In this document: positions 1-6,422 of the stretch, piece after piece
Layout of the letters: every line of letters begins with the position of its first letter
How positions within the stretch are numbered: position 1 is the first letter of the stretch
DNA from: Candidatus Zipacnadia bacterium
Lineage (GTDB): Bacteria; Armatimonadota; Zipacnadia; Zipacnadales; Zipacnadaceae
Length of the DNA stretch: 9,452 bases
Assembly: GCA_029821215.1 (NCBI GenBank)
Contig: JALGTV010000040.1
Location: 1 to 9,452 of the forward strand
Reading direction: 5' to 3'
The notes under the pieces: generated by a model
Databases searched by the model: none
Told to the model about the DNA's origin: nothing
The model's input: the letters and a program-made list of their open reading frames with translations, nothing else
Program-made: the position numbers and the translations under genes

Positions 1-1
1 A

Positions 2-355
2 GGTAGCAGCGAACCGTTAGCGGTAAATATGACGATTAGTGACGAGGAAGTTATCCGACGGCTATCCGGACGCCGCCTGTGCCGGGATTGCGCGCAGATA
101 TTCAATGTGTACCGGGACAATATTGACGTCAGCGACCCGTGTCCAATCTGTGGGGGCCAGCTATATATACGCACCGACGACCAACCGGAAGCAGTTAAGG
201 AGCGGCTTGAAGTTTATCAGGACGAGACGGCACCAGTTATTGAATACTATCGGCGGCAAGGCCGGCTAATTACAGTAGATGTAGAAGGCGAGCAGCAACA
301 AGTCAGTCAGCACCTGCTATCCGTCATAAAAGCGCCCCAGGTGAGTGAGAAATGA
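2..355 (+). CDS. adk: Adenylate kinase, C-terminal part (5' end outside window)
   Basis: Adenylate kinase interconverts ATP+AMP and 2 ADP in the cytoplasm. Only the C-terminal ~117 residues are present; the frame is open back to the first base, so the ATG at 29 is an internal Met and not the start. Visible features are the RRLSGRR segment before the LID, a zinc-type LID with paired cysteines (LCRDC, then PCPICGG, a C-x2-C-x16-C-x2-C pattern), a TDD triad after the LID and the ERLEVYQDETAPVIEYY helix typical of the family C-terminus. Zinc-LID forms are common in Gram-positive and related bacteria; this is family knowledge. The stop overlaps the map start as ATGA, indicating translational coupling, and adk upstream of map is the usual end of the spc operon. 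Identification is secure. Confidence 0.95.
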   Translation, partial: GSSEPLAVNMTISDEEVIRRLSGRRLCRDCAQIFNVYRDNIDVSDPCPICGGQLYIRTDDQPEAVKERLEVYQDETAPVIEYYRRQGRLITVDVEGEQQQVSQHLLSVIKAPQVSEK

Positions 356-1170
356 CTGGCAGTGGCAAGCTGGCCCAACGGGTGGCGCGACGCTCAGCCG
401 CCGAGATAGAAATACTACAGCAAGCAGGCGAGATTGTGGCTGAGACTCTACAAGTGCTCCAGCAGCATATGCAGCCCGGTATTACCACCAAGGAGCTTGA
501 CAATTTAGCCGAGGAAAACATTCGTCGCCGAGGCGCAGTGCCTTCCTGCAAAGGCTACATGGGGTACCCGGCTACTATTTGTGTAGAAATAGATGATGTA
601 GTAGTCCACGGGATTCCTGACCACACACAGCTAAAAGAAGGTCAGATAGTCGGTATTGACTTAGTCGCTTGTTACCAAGGCTATCACGGTGATAGCACGA
701 TTACCGTGGCTATCGGAGAAGTGGACAATGAGCGCCAGCGGCTGTTAACGGTGACCCGGGAAGCCTTGGCGGCTGGAATTGAGCAGGCTCGACCGACTAC
801 CAAGCTGCGGGAAGTCTGTCGAGCAGTACAGCAGCGCGTAGAAGCGGCGGGATTCAGCGTGGTGCGCAGCTTGGTGGGACATGGTATTGGTCAACAAATG
901 CATGAGCCGCCACAGGTTCCTAACTTTGTGGCCGAAGGGGAGTTTCCCGATTACGAATTGGTTCTACAGCCAGGGATGGTCTTGGCAATCGAGCCGATGG
1001 TGAATGCGGGCGAGCCGGCAGTGCGAGTGGATAGTGACGGATGGCGGGTACGGACTGCCGACGGGCGACCCTCGGCTCACTTTGAACACACTGTTGTTAT
1101 TACTGAAGACCAGCCGTTGATCCTAACTGAACGGAGGGACTCGTTACCGTTAAATTATGCCCCAGAATGA
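352..1170 (+). CDS. map: Methionine aminopeptidase, type I
   Basis: This enzyme removes the initiator methionine from nascent proteins in the cytoplasm using a dinuclear metal centre. At 272 residues it is close to the usual 250-265. All five metal ligands can be placed: Asp103 in GIDLV, Asp114 in YHGDST, His177 in GHGIG, Glu214 in AIEPM and Glu245 in FEHTV. The substrate-site histidines are His86 (VHGIP) and His184 (MHEPP). The ATG shares bases with the adk stop (ATGA). About nine residues precede the usual N-terminal AEIE helix, and an in-frame GTG at 382 is a less likely alternative start. The last 14 bases overlap infA. There is no zinc-finger N-terminal extension, so this is the short class. 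Confidence 0.97.
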   Translation: MTGSGKLAQRVARRSAAEIEILQQAGEIVAETLQVLQQHMQPGITTKELDNLAEENIRRRGAVPSCKGYMGYPATICVEIDDVVVHGIPDHTQLKEGQIVGIDLVACYQGYHGDSTITVAIGEVDNERQRLLTVTREALAAGIEQARPTTKLREVCRAVQQRVEAAGFSVVRSLVGHGIGQQMHEPPQVPNFVAEGEFPDYELVLQPGMVLAIEPMVNAGEPAVRVDSDGWRVRTADGRPSAHFEHTVVITEDQPLILTERRDSLPLNYAPE

Positions 1171-1390
1171 GGGCAAAAAGAATAAAAAGATTCGGGTATT
1201 AGGTAGAGTGACTGAGAAGCTGCCTAATACTCGGTTCAAAGTCGTTTTGGAGAACGGACATGAGGTGTTAGCTCATTTGTCCGGAAAAATGCGGGTACGC
1301 TATATCCGGATTATGGCCGGTGACAAGGTGGCTGTAGAGCTTTCACCCTATGATCTGAGCAAAGGCCGGATTGTTTGGCTATACAAGTAA
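1157..1390 (+). CDS. infA: Translation initiation factor IF-1
   Basis: IF-1 is a small OB-fold protein that binds the 30S A site and helps IF-2 and IF-3 select initiator tRNA. The 77 residues cover the whole domain, with the conserved FKVVLENGHEVLAHLSGKMR and SPYDLSKGRIVW segments. The N-terminus is a lysine-rich stretch and differs from the common MAKEDVIE. The start lies inside map. An in-frame stop sits at 1151-1153, so no upstream ATG, GTG or TTG is possible, and the nearest in-frame GTG downstream (1208) would remove part of the fold. The only good Shine-Dalgarno (GGAGGG, 1133-1138) is 18 bases from the ATG, farther than usual. Coupling to termination of map at 1168-1170 probably assists initiation; that part is inference. 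Confidence 0.96.
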   Translation: MPQNEGKKNKKIRVLGRVTEKLPNTRFKVVLENGHEVLAHLSGKMRVRYIRIMAGDKVAVELSPYDLSKGRIVWLYK

Positions 1391-1451
1391 TAAGAGAGCA
1401 CTTTGCTTATTATGGTGACAGGGTAAAGCAGGATAGCTGGAGGTTATAATG

Positions 1452-1565
1452 ATGAAGGTTCAAGCTTCAGTAAAAAAGCGTTGTGACAAGTGTAAGATAG
1501 TCCGGCGGCGGGGCCGGGTCTATGTAATTTGTGAAAATCCGCGTCACAAGCAGCGGCAAGGATAG
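1452..1565 (+). CDS. rpmJ: Ribosomal protein L36 (bL36), zinc-binding form
   Basis: L36 is the smallest large-subunit protein and packs against 23S rRNA. From the second ATG of a tandem ATG-ATG (1449 and 1452) the product is 37 residues, the standard length. It begins MKVQASVKKR and ends NPRHKQRQG. The zinc site is complete: Cys11, Cys14, Cys27 and His32, so this is the C+ form. The Shine-Dalgarno GGAGGT (1439-1444) is 7 bases from the second ATG and only 4 from the first, which supports 1452. The 58 bases after infA (1391-1448) hold nothing else I recognise. The gene lies between infA and rpsM as in most bacteria. Confidence 0.96.
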   Translation: MKVQASVKKRCDKCKIVRRRGRVYVICENPRHKQRQG

Positions 1566-1583
1566 CCAAAGGAGGTCCATACA

Positions 1584-1967
1584 GTGCCCAGAATTCTGGG
1601 AGTTGACCTGCCGCCCGACAAACGGGCCGAGATTGGGCTAACGTACATTTACGGCATCGGCCAGGCCTCGGCACAGGAGGTGTTGGCAAAGACTGGGATC
1701 AGCCCAGATACCCGGATGCGGGACCTGACCGAGGAAGAGATTGCCCAACTGCGCGAGGTAATTGATCGTGATTACACCATTGAAGGAGATCGGCGGCGGG
1801 AATTGCAGGGCAATATACAGCGATTAGTTGAGATCGGTACCTATCGGGGTCAGCGCCATCGGCGGGGACTGCCGGTACGGGGTCAGCGGACCCAAACCAA
1901 TGCGCGCACCCGCAAGGGCAAAAAGAAGACGGTAGCAGGCCGCCGGCGAGCGCCGACGCCGAAATAA
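1584..1967 (+). CDS. rpsM: Ribosomal protein S13 (uS13)
   Basis: S13 sits in the head of the 30S subunit, where it touches the P-site tRNA and bridges to the 50S. The 127-residue product has the helix-two-turns-helix region (LTYIYGIGQASAQEVL) and the strongly conserved basic tail with YRGQRHRRGLPVRGQRTQTN and ARTRKGKKK. It starts at GTG 1584; GGAGG at 1571-1575 is 8 bases upstream, and the resulting N-terminus MPRILGVDLP matches the family. The gap after rpmJ is only 18 bases. Confidence 0.97.
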   Translation: MPRILGVDLPPDKRAEIGLTYIYGIGQASAQEVLAKTGISPDTRMRDLTEEEIAQLREVIDRDYTIEGDRRRELQGNIQRLVEIGTYRGQRHRRGLPVRGQRTQTNARTRKGKKKTVAGRRRAPTPK

Positions 1968-2024
1968 GCAATCTATTGTATGGTACAGTCAGGCTAACCG
2001 AGTTGAAAGGTGGGACTAATACTT

Positions 2025-2414
2025 ATGCGTGTTAGCAGAAGGGGCACCGGGGCTAAAAAGAAGCGGCAAGTACCTCAGGGGCGGGCCTACATTAAGTCAA
2101 CGTTCAATAACACTATCGTGACTATCACCGACCCCAACGGCGATGCACTGTGCTGGGCTAGCGGGGGTACTATCGGTTTTACCGGTACTAAGAAAGGAAC
2201 TTCCTTCGCCGCCCAACTGGCCGGTGAAGACGTCGCTCGTAAAGCCCGGGAGATGGGGATGACGAAGGTAGATGTGTTTGTCAAAGGACCCGGTTCCGGC
2301 CGCGAGACAGCAGTCCGGGCGATGCAAACCGCCGGCCTGAACATAGGAGAAATCAAAGACGTCACGCCTGTCCCCCACAACGGTTGCCGGCTGAAGAAAC
2401 GGCGGCGTGTGTGA
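2025..2414 (+). CDS. rpsK: Ribosomal protein S11 (uS11)
   Basis: S11 lies on the 30S platform near the 3' end of 16S rRNA and the mRNA exit. The 129-residue product contains YIKSTFNNTIVTITDPNG, the GTKKGTSFAAQLAGEDVARKA core, VKGPGSGRETAVRA and the terminal PHNGCRLKKRRRV. I chose ATG 2025 over the in-frame GTG at 2010: the purine-rich AGGTGG (2008-2013) then serves as Shine-Dalgarno (11 bases away), whereas GTG 2010 lies inside that site and would add five residues the family lacks. The 57 bases after rpsM show no clear regulatory structure. Confidence 0.96.
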   Translation: MRVSRRGTGAKKKRQVPQGRAYIKSTFNNTIVTITDPNGDALCWASGGTIGFTGTKKGTSFAAQLAGEDVARKAREMGMTKVDVFVKGPGSGRETAVRAMQTAGLNIGEIKDVTPVPHNGCRLKKRRRV

Positions 2415-2487
2415 AGACCGGCGACAGGATGTTAATCAGTTAACTATACACCGATATGGAGGATTGGCACCGAGGTGAACTATTTTT

Positions 2488-3120
2488 ATGGCACGTAATG
2501 TAGGTCCAGTTTGTCGCATCTGCCGCCGCGCTGGTCAGAAACTATTTCTTAAAGGCCAGCGGTGTTATGGGCCAAAGTGCCCCTTTGAGCGGCGCAGTTT
2601 CCCACCCGGTGAGCGGGGGTCAGGCCGGGGTCGGCGACGCCCCAGTGACTATGGTGTCCAACTCCGCGAGAAGCAGAAGTTGCGGAGCATCTACGGGCTG
2701 CTGGAAAAGCAATTCCGCCGCTACGTGGAACATGCTGAGCGAATGGCGGGAATTACCGGCGAGAATCTGCTGCAACTCTTGGAGCGCCGTCTGGACAACG
2801 TGGTATATCGAGCCAGTTTCGCCAGCAGTCGGGCCCAAGCGCGCCAATTAGTTAATCATAGACATTTTCAGGTTAACGGCCGGCCAGTTGACATTCCCTC
2901 ATATCTGGTCAAGCCAGGGGACGTAATTGAAGTGCGCGAGAACAGCGCCGAGCTGTCTCCCATTGGCCAGGCAATTCAGGCAGGCGCCGCCGGCGGGGGG
3001 TTGAGCTGGTTGCAAGTAGATAATGAGAATCTGAGCGTCCAGATTGTGGGATTACCGGCGCGCAGCGAGATTGACACCGATGTAGACGAACAGTTAGTAA
3101 CCGAGTTTTATGCTCGCTAA
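2488..3120 (+). CDS. rpsD: Ribosomal protein S4 (uS4), zinc-binding form
   Basis: S4 nucleates 30S assembly on the 5' domain of 16S rRNA. The 210-residue product has an N-terminal zinc knuckle with Cys9, Cys12, Cys26 and Cys31 (C+ form, spaced as in Thermus S4), the helical middle (KQKLRSIYGLLEKQFRRY), and an S4 RNA-binding domain around residues 98-165 (RLDNVVYR, ARQLVNHRHFQVNG, KPGDVIEV). It ends with EQLVTEFYAR. Shine-Dalgarno GAGGTGA (2472-2478) is 9 bases before the ATG. Placement between rpsK and rpoA is the ancestral alpha-operon order. S4 is an operon autoregulator in E. coli; I could not confirm an equivalent RNA target here. Confidence 0.97.
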   Translation: MARNVGPVCRICRRAGQKLFLKGQRCYGPKCPFERRSFPPGERGSGRGRRRPSDYGVQLREKQKLRSIYGLLEKQFRRYVEHAERMAGITGENLLQLLERRLDNVVYRASFASSRAQARQLVNHRHFQVNGRPVDIPSYLVKPGDVIEVRENSAELSPIGQAIQAGAAGGGLSWLQVDNENLSVQIVGLPARSEIDTDVDEQLVTEFYAR

Positions 3121-3175
3121 GCCGGACAGAGCGTCGGACCGCGCAACCGGCGGTATGTCATAATATTGTGCATAC

Positions 3176-3182
3176 AAAGGAG
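3176..3182 (+). promoter_or_regulatory. Ribosome-binding site of rpoA (decides start)
   Basis: AAAGGAG lies 9 bases before ATG 3192. It excludes an upstream in-frame GTG at 3168, which precedes it, and makes the GTGs at 3186 and 3189 too close. Confidence 0.8.
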
Positions 3183-3191
3183 TCAGTGGTG

Positions 3192-4160
3192 ATGGCTGAC
3201 GAAGTACGTCCTGAAATTGTTGTCTTGGAATTAGATTCCACCTACGGGAAGTTATCCATTGAACCCTTAGAGCGGGGTATGGGCCATACGATGGGCAATG
3301 CTTTCCGCCGCGTGTTGTTGGCTCATATCGCCGGTATGGGCATTACTGACGTCGCTATAGAGGGAGCAGTGCACGAATTTACCACTCTTCCAGGCATTGT
3401 GGAAGACAGTACCGAGATTATTCTCAATATCAAGGAATTAGCCATTAGGTGTACCAACGAGACGGCCCAGCAACAAAAGGAGTCACCTGGGTACACCTTG
3501 CGAATCGAGGCTGAGGGCCAGACCGAGGTCACGGGGGCAGACGTGGCTTGTCCGCCGGAGATAGAGATTATTAATCCCCAGTTACATCTTGCCGAGCTGA
3601 CCGAAAGCGATGCCCGGCTGGACGTCCAAATAACAGTAAAGCGCGGCAAGGGCTACCACCCAGTTGAGGAGCGCCAGGATTCCCCCCGGGATAAGGGCAT
3701 AATTCCGGTTGATGCGTCCTTCTCTCCTATCAGGCGAGTCAGCTATGCCGTGGAGCCGACGCGACTGGGCCGACGCACTGATCTGGAGAGGTTGACTTTA
3801 CAGATATGGAGCAATGGGACCTTGATGCCCGATGAAGCCGTGCGCCAGGCTGCTCAAATTCTCCAAGAGCACTTGAGCATATTTGCGGCCGTACCAGAAG
3901 CCGAAGCGATGGAGATACCGGCGGAGAAACGGGTATTTGATGCGACCCTGGAGCTGCCGATTGAGGAAGTTGACTTCTCGGTGCGCGTCTACAACTGCCT
4001 ACGCAAAGAAGGCATAAACACCATAGGCGATCTAATTGCCCGCACCGAAGATGAACTGGTACAGATTCGCAATTTTGGGCATCGGTCATTGGAGGAAGTT
4101 ACTGAGAAGTTATCCAGCTTGGGCCTCCATCTTCCTGCGGCTAGTGAAGTGGAGAAATAG
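3192..4160 (+). CDS. rpoA: DNA-directed RNA polymerase subunit alpha
   Basis: The alpha dimer scaffolds assembly of beta and beta', and its C-terminal domain contacts UP-element DNA and activators. From ATG 3192 the product is 322 residues. The N-terminal domain (about 1-232) has LERGMGHTMGNAFRRVLL, HEFTTLPGIVEDSTEIILN and the DASFSPIRRVSYAVEPTRLG segment. A charged linker (about 233-255) leads to the C-terminal domain (about 256-312), with Arg265, Asn268, Cys269, Gly296 and Ser299 at the same numbers as E. coli and Arg in place of Lys298. The DNA-binding face is therefore intact. The 71-base gap before it has weak inverted repeats (GTATG at 3153, CATAC at 3171) of unclear meaning. The start is supported by the AAAGGAG site. 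Confidence 0.97.
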   Translation: MADEVRPEIVVLELDSTYGKLSIEPLERGMGHTMGNAFRRVLLAHIAGMGITDVAIEGAVHEFTTLPGIVEDSTEIILNIKELAIRCTNETAQQQKESPGYTLRIEAEGQTEVTGADVACPPEIEIINPQLHLAELTESDARLDVQITVKRGKGYHPVEERQDSPRDKGIIPVDASFSPIRRVSYAVEPTRLGRRTDLERLTLQIWSNGTLMPDEAVRQAAQILQEHLSIFAAVPEAEAMEIPAEKRVFDATLELPIEEVDFSVRVYNCLRKEGINTIGDLIARTEDELVQIRNFGHRSLEEVTEKLSSLGLHLPAASEVEK

Positions 4161-4235
4161 TGGGCCTAATCCTGGCCAGCCCTGGGCATATCCAAGAGAT
4201 GAGCCTGGCGGGGCTACAAAGCTAAGGGGAATAGA

Positions 4236-4589
4236 ATGCGTCATCGCAAGAATCACCGAAAATTAAATCGGGCCACTGATCAACGGGTTGCCTTGCTCCG
4301 TAGCCTGGTAGCATCCCTGTTTACTCACAACCGCATCAAAACTACCGTTCAGAAGGCCAAGGAGGCCTCCCGGTTAGCGGAAAAACTAATCACCTTAGCC
4401 AAACGCGGCGACCTATCCGCCCGCCGTCGGGTATTGCGGTCTATACATGATCAGGATTTAGTCAGCTACCTGTTTGAGGAAATTGCGCCGCGGTATGATG
4501 ACAGAGACGGTGGATATACACGCATAATCCGGGCTGGCAGGCGGCGAGGGGACGCAGCGCAAATGGCCATCTTAGAGCTTAGTGAATGA
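4236..4589 (+). CDS. rplQ: Ribosomal protein L17 (bL17)
   Basis: L17 is a large-subunit protein near the peptide exit side. The 117-residue product begins MRHRKNHRKLNR and continues with the diagnostic RVALLRSLVASLFTHNRIKT and AEKLITLAKRGD. It ends in the RAGRRRGDAAQMAILEL core, giving the compact 112-120 residue size common outside Proteobacteria. AAGGGG (4224-4229) is 6 bases upstream. The preceding 75 bases (4161-4235) are a plain spacer with a short CTGGCCAG palindrome but no terminator, consistent with rpoA-rplQ cotranscription. Confidence 0.96.
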   Translation: MRHRKNHRKLNRATDQRVALLRSLVASLFTHNRIKTTVQKAKEASRLAEKLITLAKRGDLSARRRVLRSIHDQDLVSYLFEEIAPRYDDRDGGYTRIIRAGRRRGDAAQMAILELSE

Positions 4590-4607
4590 GCTATCAACAC
4601 ATAGGCT

Positions 4608-5342
4608 ATGGCCAAGCTAATGCTGGTGGTCCAATACGACGGGACTGACTATGCCGGGTTTCAGTGGCAGCCGGACGTTCCAACGATTCAGGGCGAGCTG
4701 CAACGAGCGCTGGAGACTGTATTGCAGGAGCCGACCAAGATAACTGCAGCCAGCCGCACCGATGCCGGCGTGCATGCCCTGGGACAAGTTGTTACCTTTA
4801 CAACTGAAAAGCCGATTCCGGCGAGCAACTTAGTGCGAGCAGTTAACGAGCACCTACCGGTGGCAGTGAATGTGGTCAGTGCCCAGCCGGTGGCCGACAG
4901 TTTTCATTGCCGCTATGATGCGGTCGGCAAACTATACTCGTACCGAATACTTAATCGTCGCCCGGGCTCGCCGTTCATAGAGCGATATGCCTGGCACATA
5001 TCCGAAGATCTGGATACCGAGGCGATGCGGGCAGGTAGTGTTACTTTGCTGGGGCGACATGATTTTGCCGCGTTCTGCGCGGCTGGTAGCTCAGGAACCA
5101 ATACAATTCGCACTATACATCGGTTTGACATTGAGCAGGAAGATAGCACCCTACGGATGCTGGTGGCGGGAGATGGCTTTCTGTACAAGATGGTTCGGTT
5201 GATGGTCGGGACATTGGTCCAAGTGGGGCGCGGCCGTTTGGTGGCCGACAATGTCAGACAGATATTAGCTGGCGCCGAGGGCTTCGCGGCGGGACCGCCG
5301 GCACCCGGTTGCGGGCTGTGTTTGGTGAGAGTAGATTATTAG
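4608..5342 (+). CDS. truA: tRNA pseudouridine(38-40) synthase TruA
   Basis: TruA isomerises uridines 38-40 in the anticodon stem-loop of many tRNAs. The 244-residue product matches family length. The catalytic aspartate is Asp52 in SRTDAGVHA, and the active-site tyrosine is Tyr110 in GKLYSYRI. Other family segments are YDGTDYAGFQWQ near the N-terminus, GRHDFAAFCAAG (149-160), GDGFLYKMVR (188-197) and GLCLVRV at the end. The Shine-Dalgarno before ATG 4608 is weak, and the gene starts only 18 bases after rplQ, so it is probably read by coupling. No ECF transporter genes separate it from rplQ, unlike many Firmicutes. Confidence 0.97.
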   Translation: MAKLMLVVQYDGTDYAGFQWQPDVPTIQGELQRALETVLQEPTKITAASRTDAGVHALGQVVTFTTEKPIPASNLVRAVNEHLPVAVNVVSAQPVADSFHCRYDAVGKLYSYRILNRRPGSPFIERYAWHISEDLDTEAMRAGSVTLLGRHDFAAFCAAGSSGTNTIRTIHRFDIEQEDSTLRMLVAGDGFLYKMVRLMVGTLVQVGRGRLVADNVRQILAGAEGFAAGPPAPGCGLCLVRVDY

Positions 5343-5384
5343 GGTCACCATAACCTGGCAGTTACAGGAGAATCATATAGGCAA

Positions 5385-5825
5385 ATGGCAGACGTGAAGA
5401 CTCAATCAGCAAAAAAAGAAGAGATTCAGCGCGAGTGGTGGATAGTTAGCGCTGCTAATCGCCGATTGGGGCGTTTAGCGGCGCAGGTAGCTACCGTGCT
5501 GCGGGGCAAACATAAGCCATACTTCACTCCCCACGTAGACTGTGGTGACTTTGTCATCGTCGTGGATGCGGCTAAAGTCACTCTCAGCGGCAATAAGATG
5601 CGGGATAAGATCTACTACCGCCACACGGGATATATTGGTGGACTTAAGCAGGAGCGGGCAGAAGACCTACTACAACGTTCGCCAGAGACTATGGTTCGCC
5701 GGGCAGTGTGGGGAATGCTGCCCCATAACATTCTGGGCCGACAGATGATAAAGAAACTTAAGGTATATGCCGGCCCGGGCCATCCCCACCAAGCCCAGCA
5801 ACCCCAACCCTTACAATTGCAGTAG
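5385..5825 (+). CDS. rplM: Ribosomal protein L13 (uL13)
   Basis: L13 is an early-assembling 50S protein. The 146-residue product has the start region REWWIVSAANRRLGRLAAQVATVLRG (read in two parts), KPYFTPHVDCGDFVIVV, KIYYRHTGYIGGLK, AVWGMLPHN and GRQMIKKLKVYAG. The last 14 residues are rich in Pro, Gln and His, a normal L13 tail in character but compositionally simple. AGGAG at 5366-5370 lies 14 bases from the ATG, a long spacing with no better in-frame start. rplM-rpsI is a near-universal pair. Confidence 0.96.
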   Translation: MADVKTQSAKKEEIQREWWIVSAANRRLGRLAAQVATVLRGKHKPYFTPHVDCGDFVIVVDAAKVTLSGNKMRDKIYYRHTGYIGGLKQERAEDLLQRSPETMVRRAVWGMLPHNILGRQMIKKLKVYAGPGHPHQAQQPQPLQLQ

Positions 5826-5836
5826 TGCACTGCTGC
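5819..5836 (+). repeat. Palindrome across the rplM stop codon
   Basis: GCAGTAGTGCACTGCTGC is an 18-base palindrome with one mismatch (G-U in RNA). As RNA it can form a 7-bp stem with a TGCA loop, and it contains the rplM stop TAG (5823-5825). It might be an RNA-processing or attenuation element between L13 and S9. No U-tract follows, so a terminator is unlikely. It may also be chance. Confidence 0.4.
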
Positions 5837-5853
5837 CAGTTGATGGACGATGC

Positions 5854-5861
5854 AAAGGAAG
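5854..5861 (+). promoter_or_regulatory. Ribosome-binding site of rpsI (decides a TTG start)
   Basis: AAAGGAAG stands 9 bases before TTG 5871. It lies downstream of the alternative in-frame ATG 5850, which itself has no recognisable site. Confidence 0.7.
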
Positions 5862-5870
5862 TGGTTAAAG

Positions 5871-6266
5871 TTGGCTGAGAACGGCAGACACTATGGAACT
5901 GGCCGGCGCAAGACGTCAGTGGCCCGGGTGTGGCTGGCCCCAGGTAGCGGCCAGATCACCATCAATAACAAGCCGGCCACCGAGTATCTGCATCGGTATA
6001 GCTTGGAGCAGATGATTTTGGAGCCCCTGGAGGCCACTGAGACTCTGGGGCAGTACGATGTTATTGCCCACATCAAGGGGGGCGGCATCAGCAGTCAGGC
6101 CGGGGCAATCCGCCATGGTATTGCCAAGGCCCTGGTAGCCGCCGACGAGGAGTACCGGACAATTTTGGGACCGCTGGGGATGCTGACCCGTGATCCCCGG
6201 GCTAAAGAACGCAAGCACGCCGGTTTCCGCCGGGCACGACGGGGTAAGCAGTTCTCCAAGCGCTAA
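5871..6266 (+). CDS. rpsI: Ribosomal protein S9 (uS9), probable TTG start
   Basis: S9 is in the 30S head, and its C-terminal tail reaches the P-site tRNA. From TTG 5871 the product is 131 residues and begins MAENGRHYGTGRRKTSVARV, almost the same as the E. coli start MAENQYYGTGRRK. An in-frame ATG at 5850 would add seven residues (MQRKWLK) foreign to the family, and it lacks a Shine-Dalgarno. The rest shows HIKGGGISSQAGAIRHGIAKAL, the basic RARRGKQ region and the invariant FSKR end, whose terminal Arg contacts P-site tRNA. The gene closes the ribosomal cluster; two hairpins follow. Confidence 0.95.
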   Translation: MAENGRHYGTGRRKTSVARVWLAPGSGQITINNKPATEYLHRYSLEQMILEPLEATETLGQYDVIAHIKGGGISSQAGAIRHGIAKALVAADEEYRTILGPLGMLTRDPRAKERKHAGFRRARRGKQFSKR

Positions 6267-6271
6267 GACGG

Positions 6272-6294
6272 GTTGGCTGCGCTCTGCAGCCAAC
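6272..6294 (+). terminator. Hairpin after rpsI, possible terminator without U-tract
   Basis: GTTGGCTGC (6272-6280) pairs perfectly with GCAGCCAAC (6286-6294) around a 5-base loop, starting 5 bases after the rpsI stop. No run of T follows, so it is either an atypical or Rho-dependent terminator, or a 3'-end stabiliser of the ribosomal operon mRNA. Confidence 0.5.
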
Positions 6295-6325
6295 TGAATA
6301 CGAGCGCAATAGGCATTAGCAGGAG

Positions 6326-6354
6326 GCAGCCGCCGGGCGAGGCCAGGCGGCTGC
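6326..6354 (+). terminator. Strong GC hairpin, possible second terminator
   Basis: GCAGCCGCC (6326-6334) pairs with GGCGGCTGC (6346-6354). The interior can continue with GGC/GCC around a GAG triloop after one G-A mismatch, giving 12 base pairs in 29 bases. The following bases (AATCGTTGGG) are not a U-tract. It lies 60 bases after rpsI and 68 before the next ATG, so it could end the ribosomal transcript or fold in the leader of the next gene. Confidence 0.5.
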
Positions 6355-6361
6355 AATCGTT

Positions 6362-6388
6362 GGGGTTAAGGGGTTAATGGGTACGGGG
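6362..6388 (+). other. G-quadruplex motif upstream of the exported-protein gene
   Basis: Four G-tracts occur in a row: GGGG (6362-6365), GGGG (6370-6373), GGG (6379-6381) and GGGG (6385-6388). The loops are TTAA, TTAAT and TAC. This satisfies the usual G3+N1-7 rule and resembles telomere-like repeats. It is on the sense strand, so it would also be in the mRNA leader if transcription starts upstream. The last tract runs into a GGCCGGCC palindrome (6387-6394). Confidence 0.6.
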
Positions 6389-6422
6389 CCGGCCGATCAA
6401 TAAAAGCAGGTGATAACAGACA

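Noticed and set aside
2010..2024. GTG 2010 as start of rpsK
   Set aside because: It lies inside the Shine-Dalgarno region itself and adds five residues not found in S11; ATG 2025 gives the family length.
3168..3191. GTG 3168 as start of rpoA
   Set aside because: It precedes the clear AAAGGAG site; ATG 3192 has correct spacing and a normal alpha N-terminus.
4161..4235. rpoA-rplQ spacer as a regulatory element
   Set aside because: It holds only a short CTGGCCAG palindrome and weak 4-bp pairings; no promoter or terminator pattern.
4036..4266. Open frame overlapping rpoA and rplQ
   Set aside because: It is in another frame of two secure genes and has no recognisable protein character or ribosome-binding site.
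5916..6356. Long minus-strand open frame opposite rpsI
   Set aside because: It is a shadow of rpsI and its 3' hairpins; composition follows the sense codons and there is no start signal.
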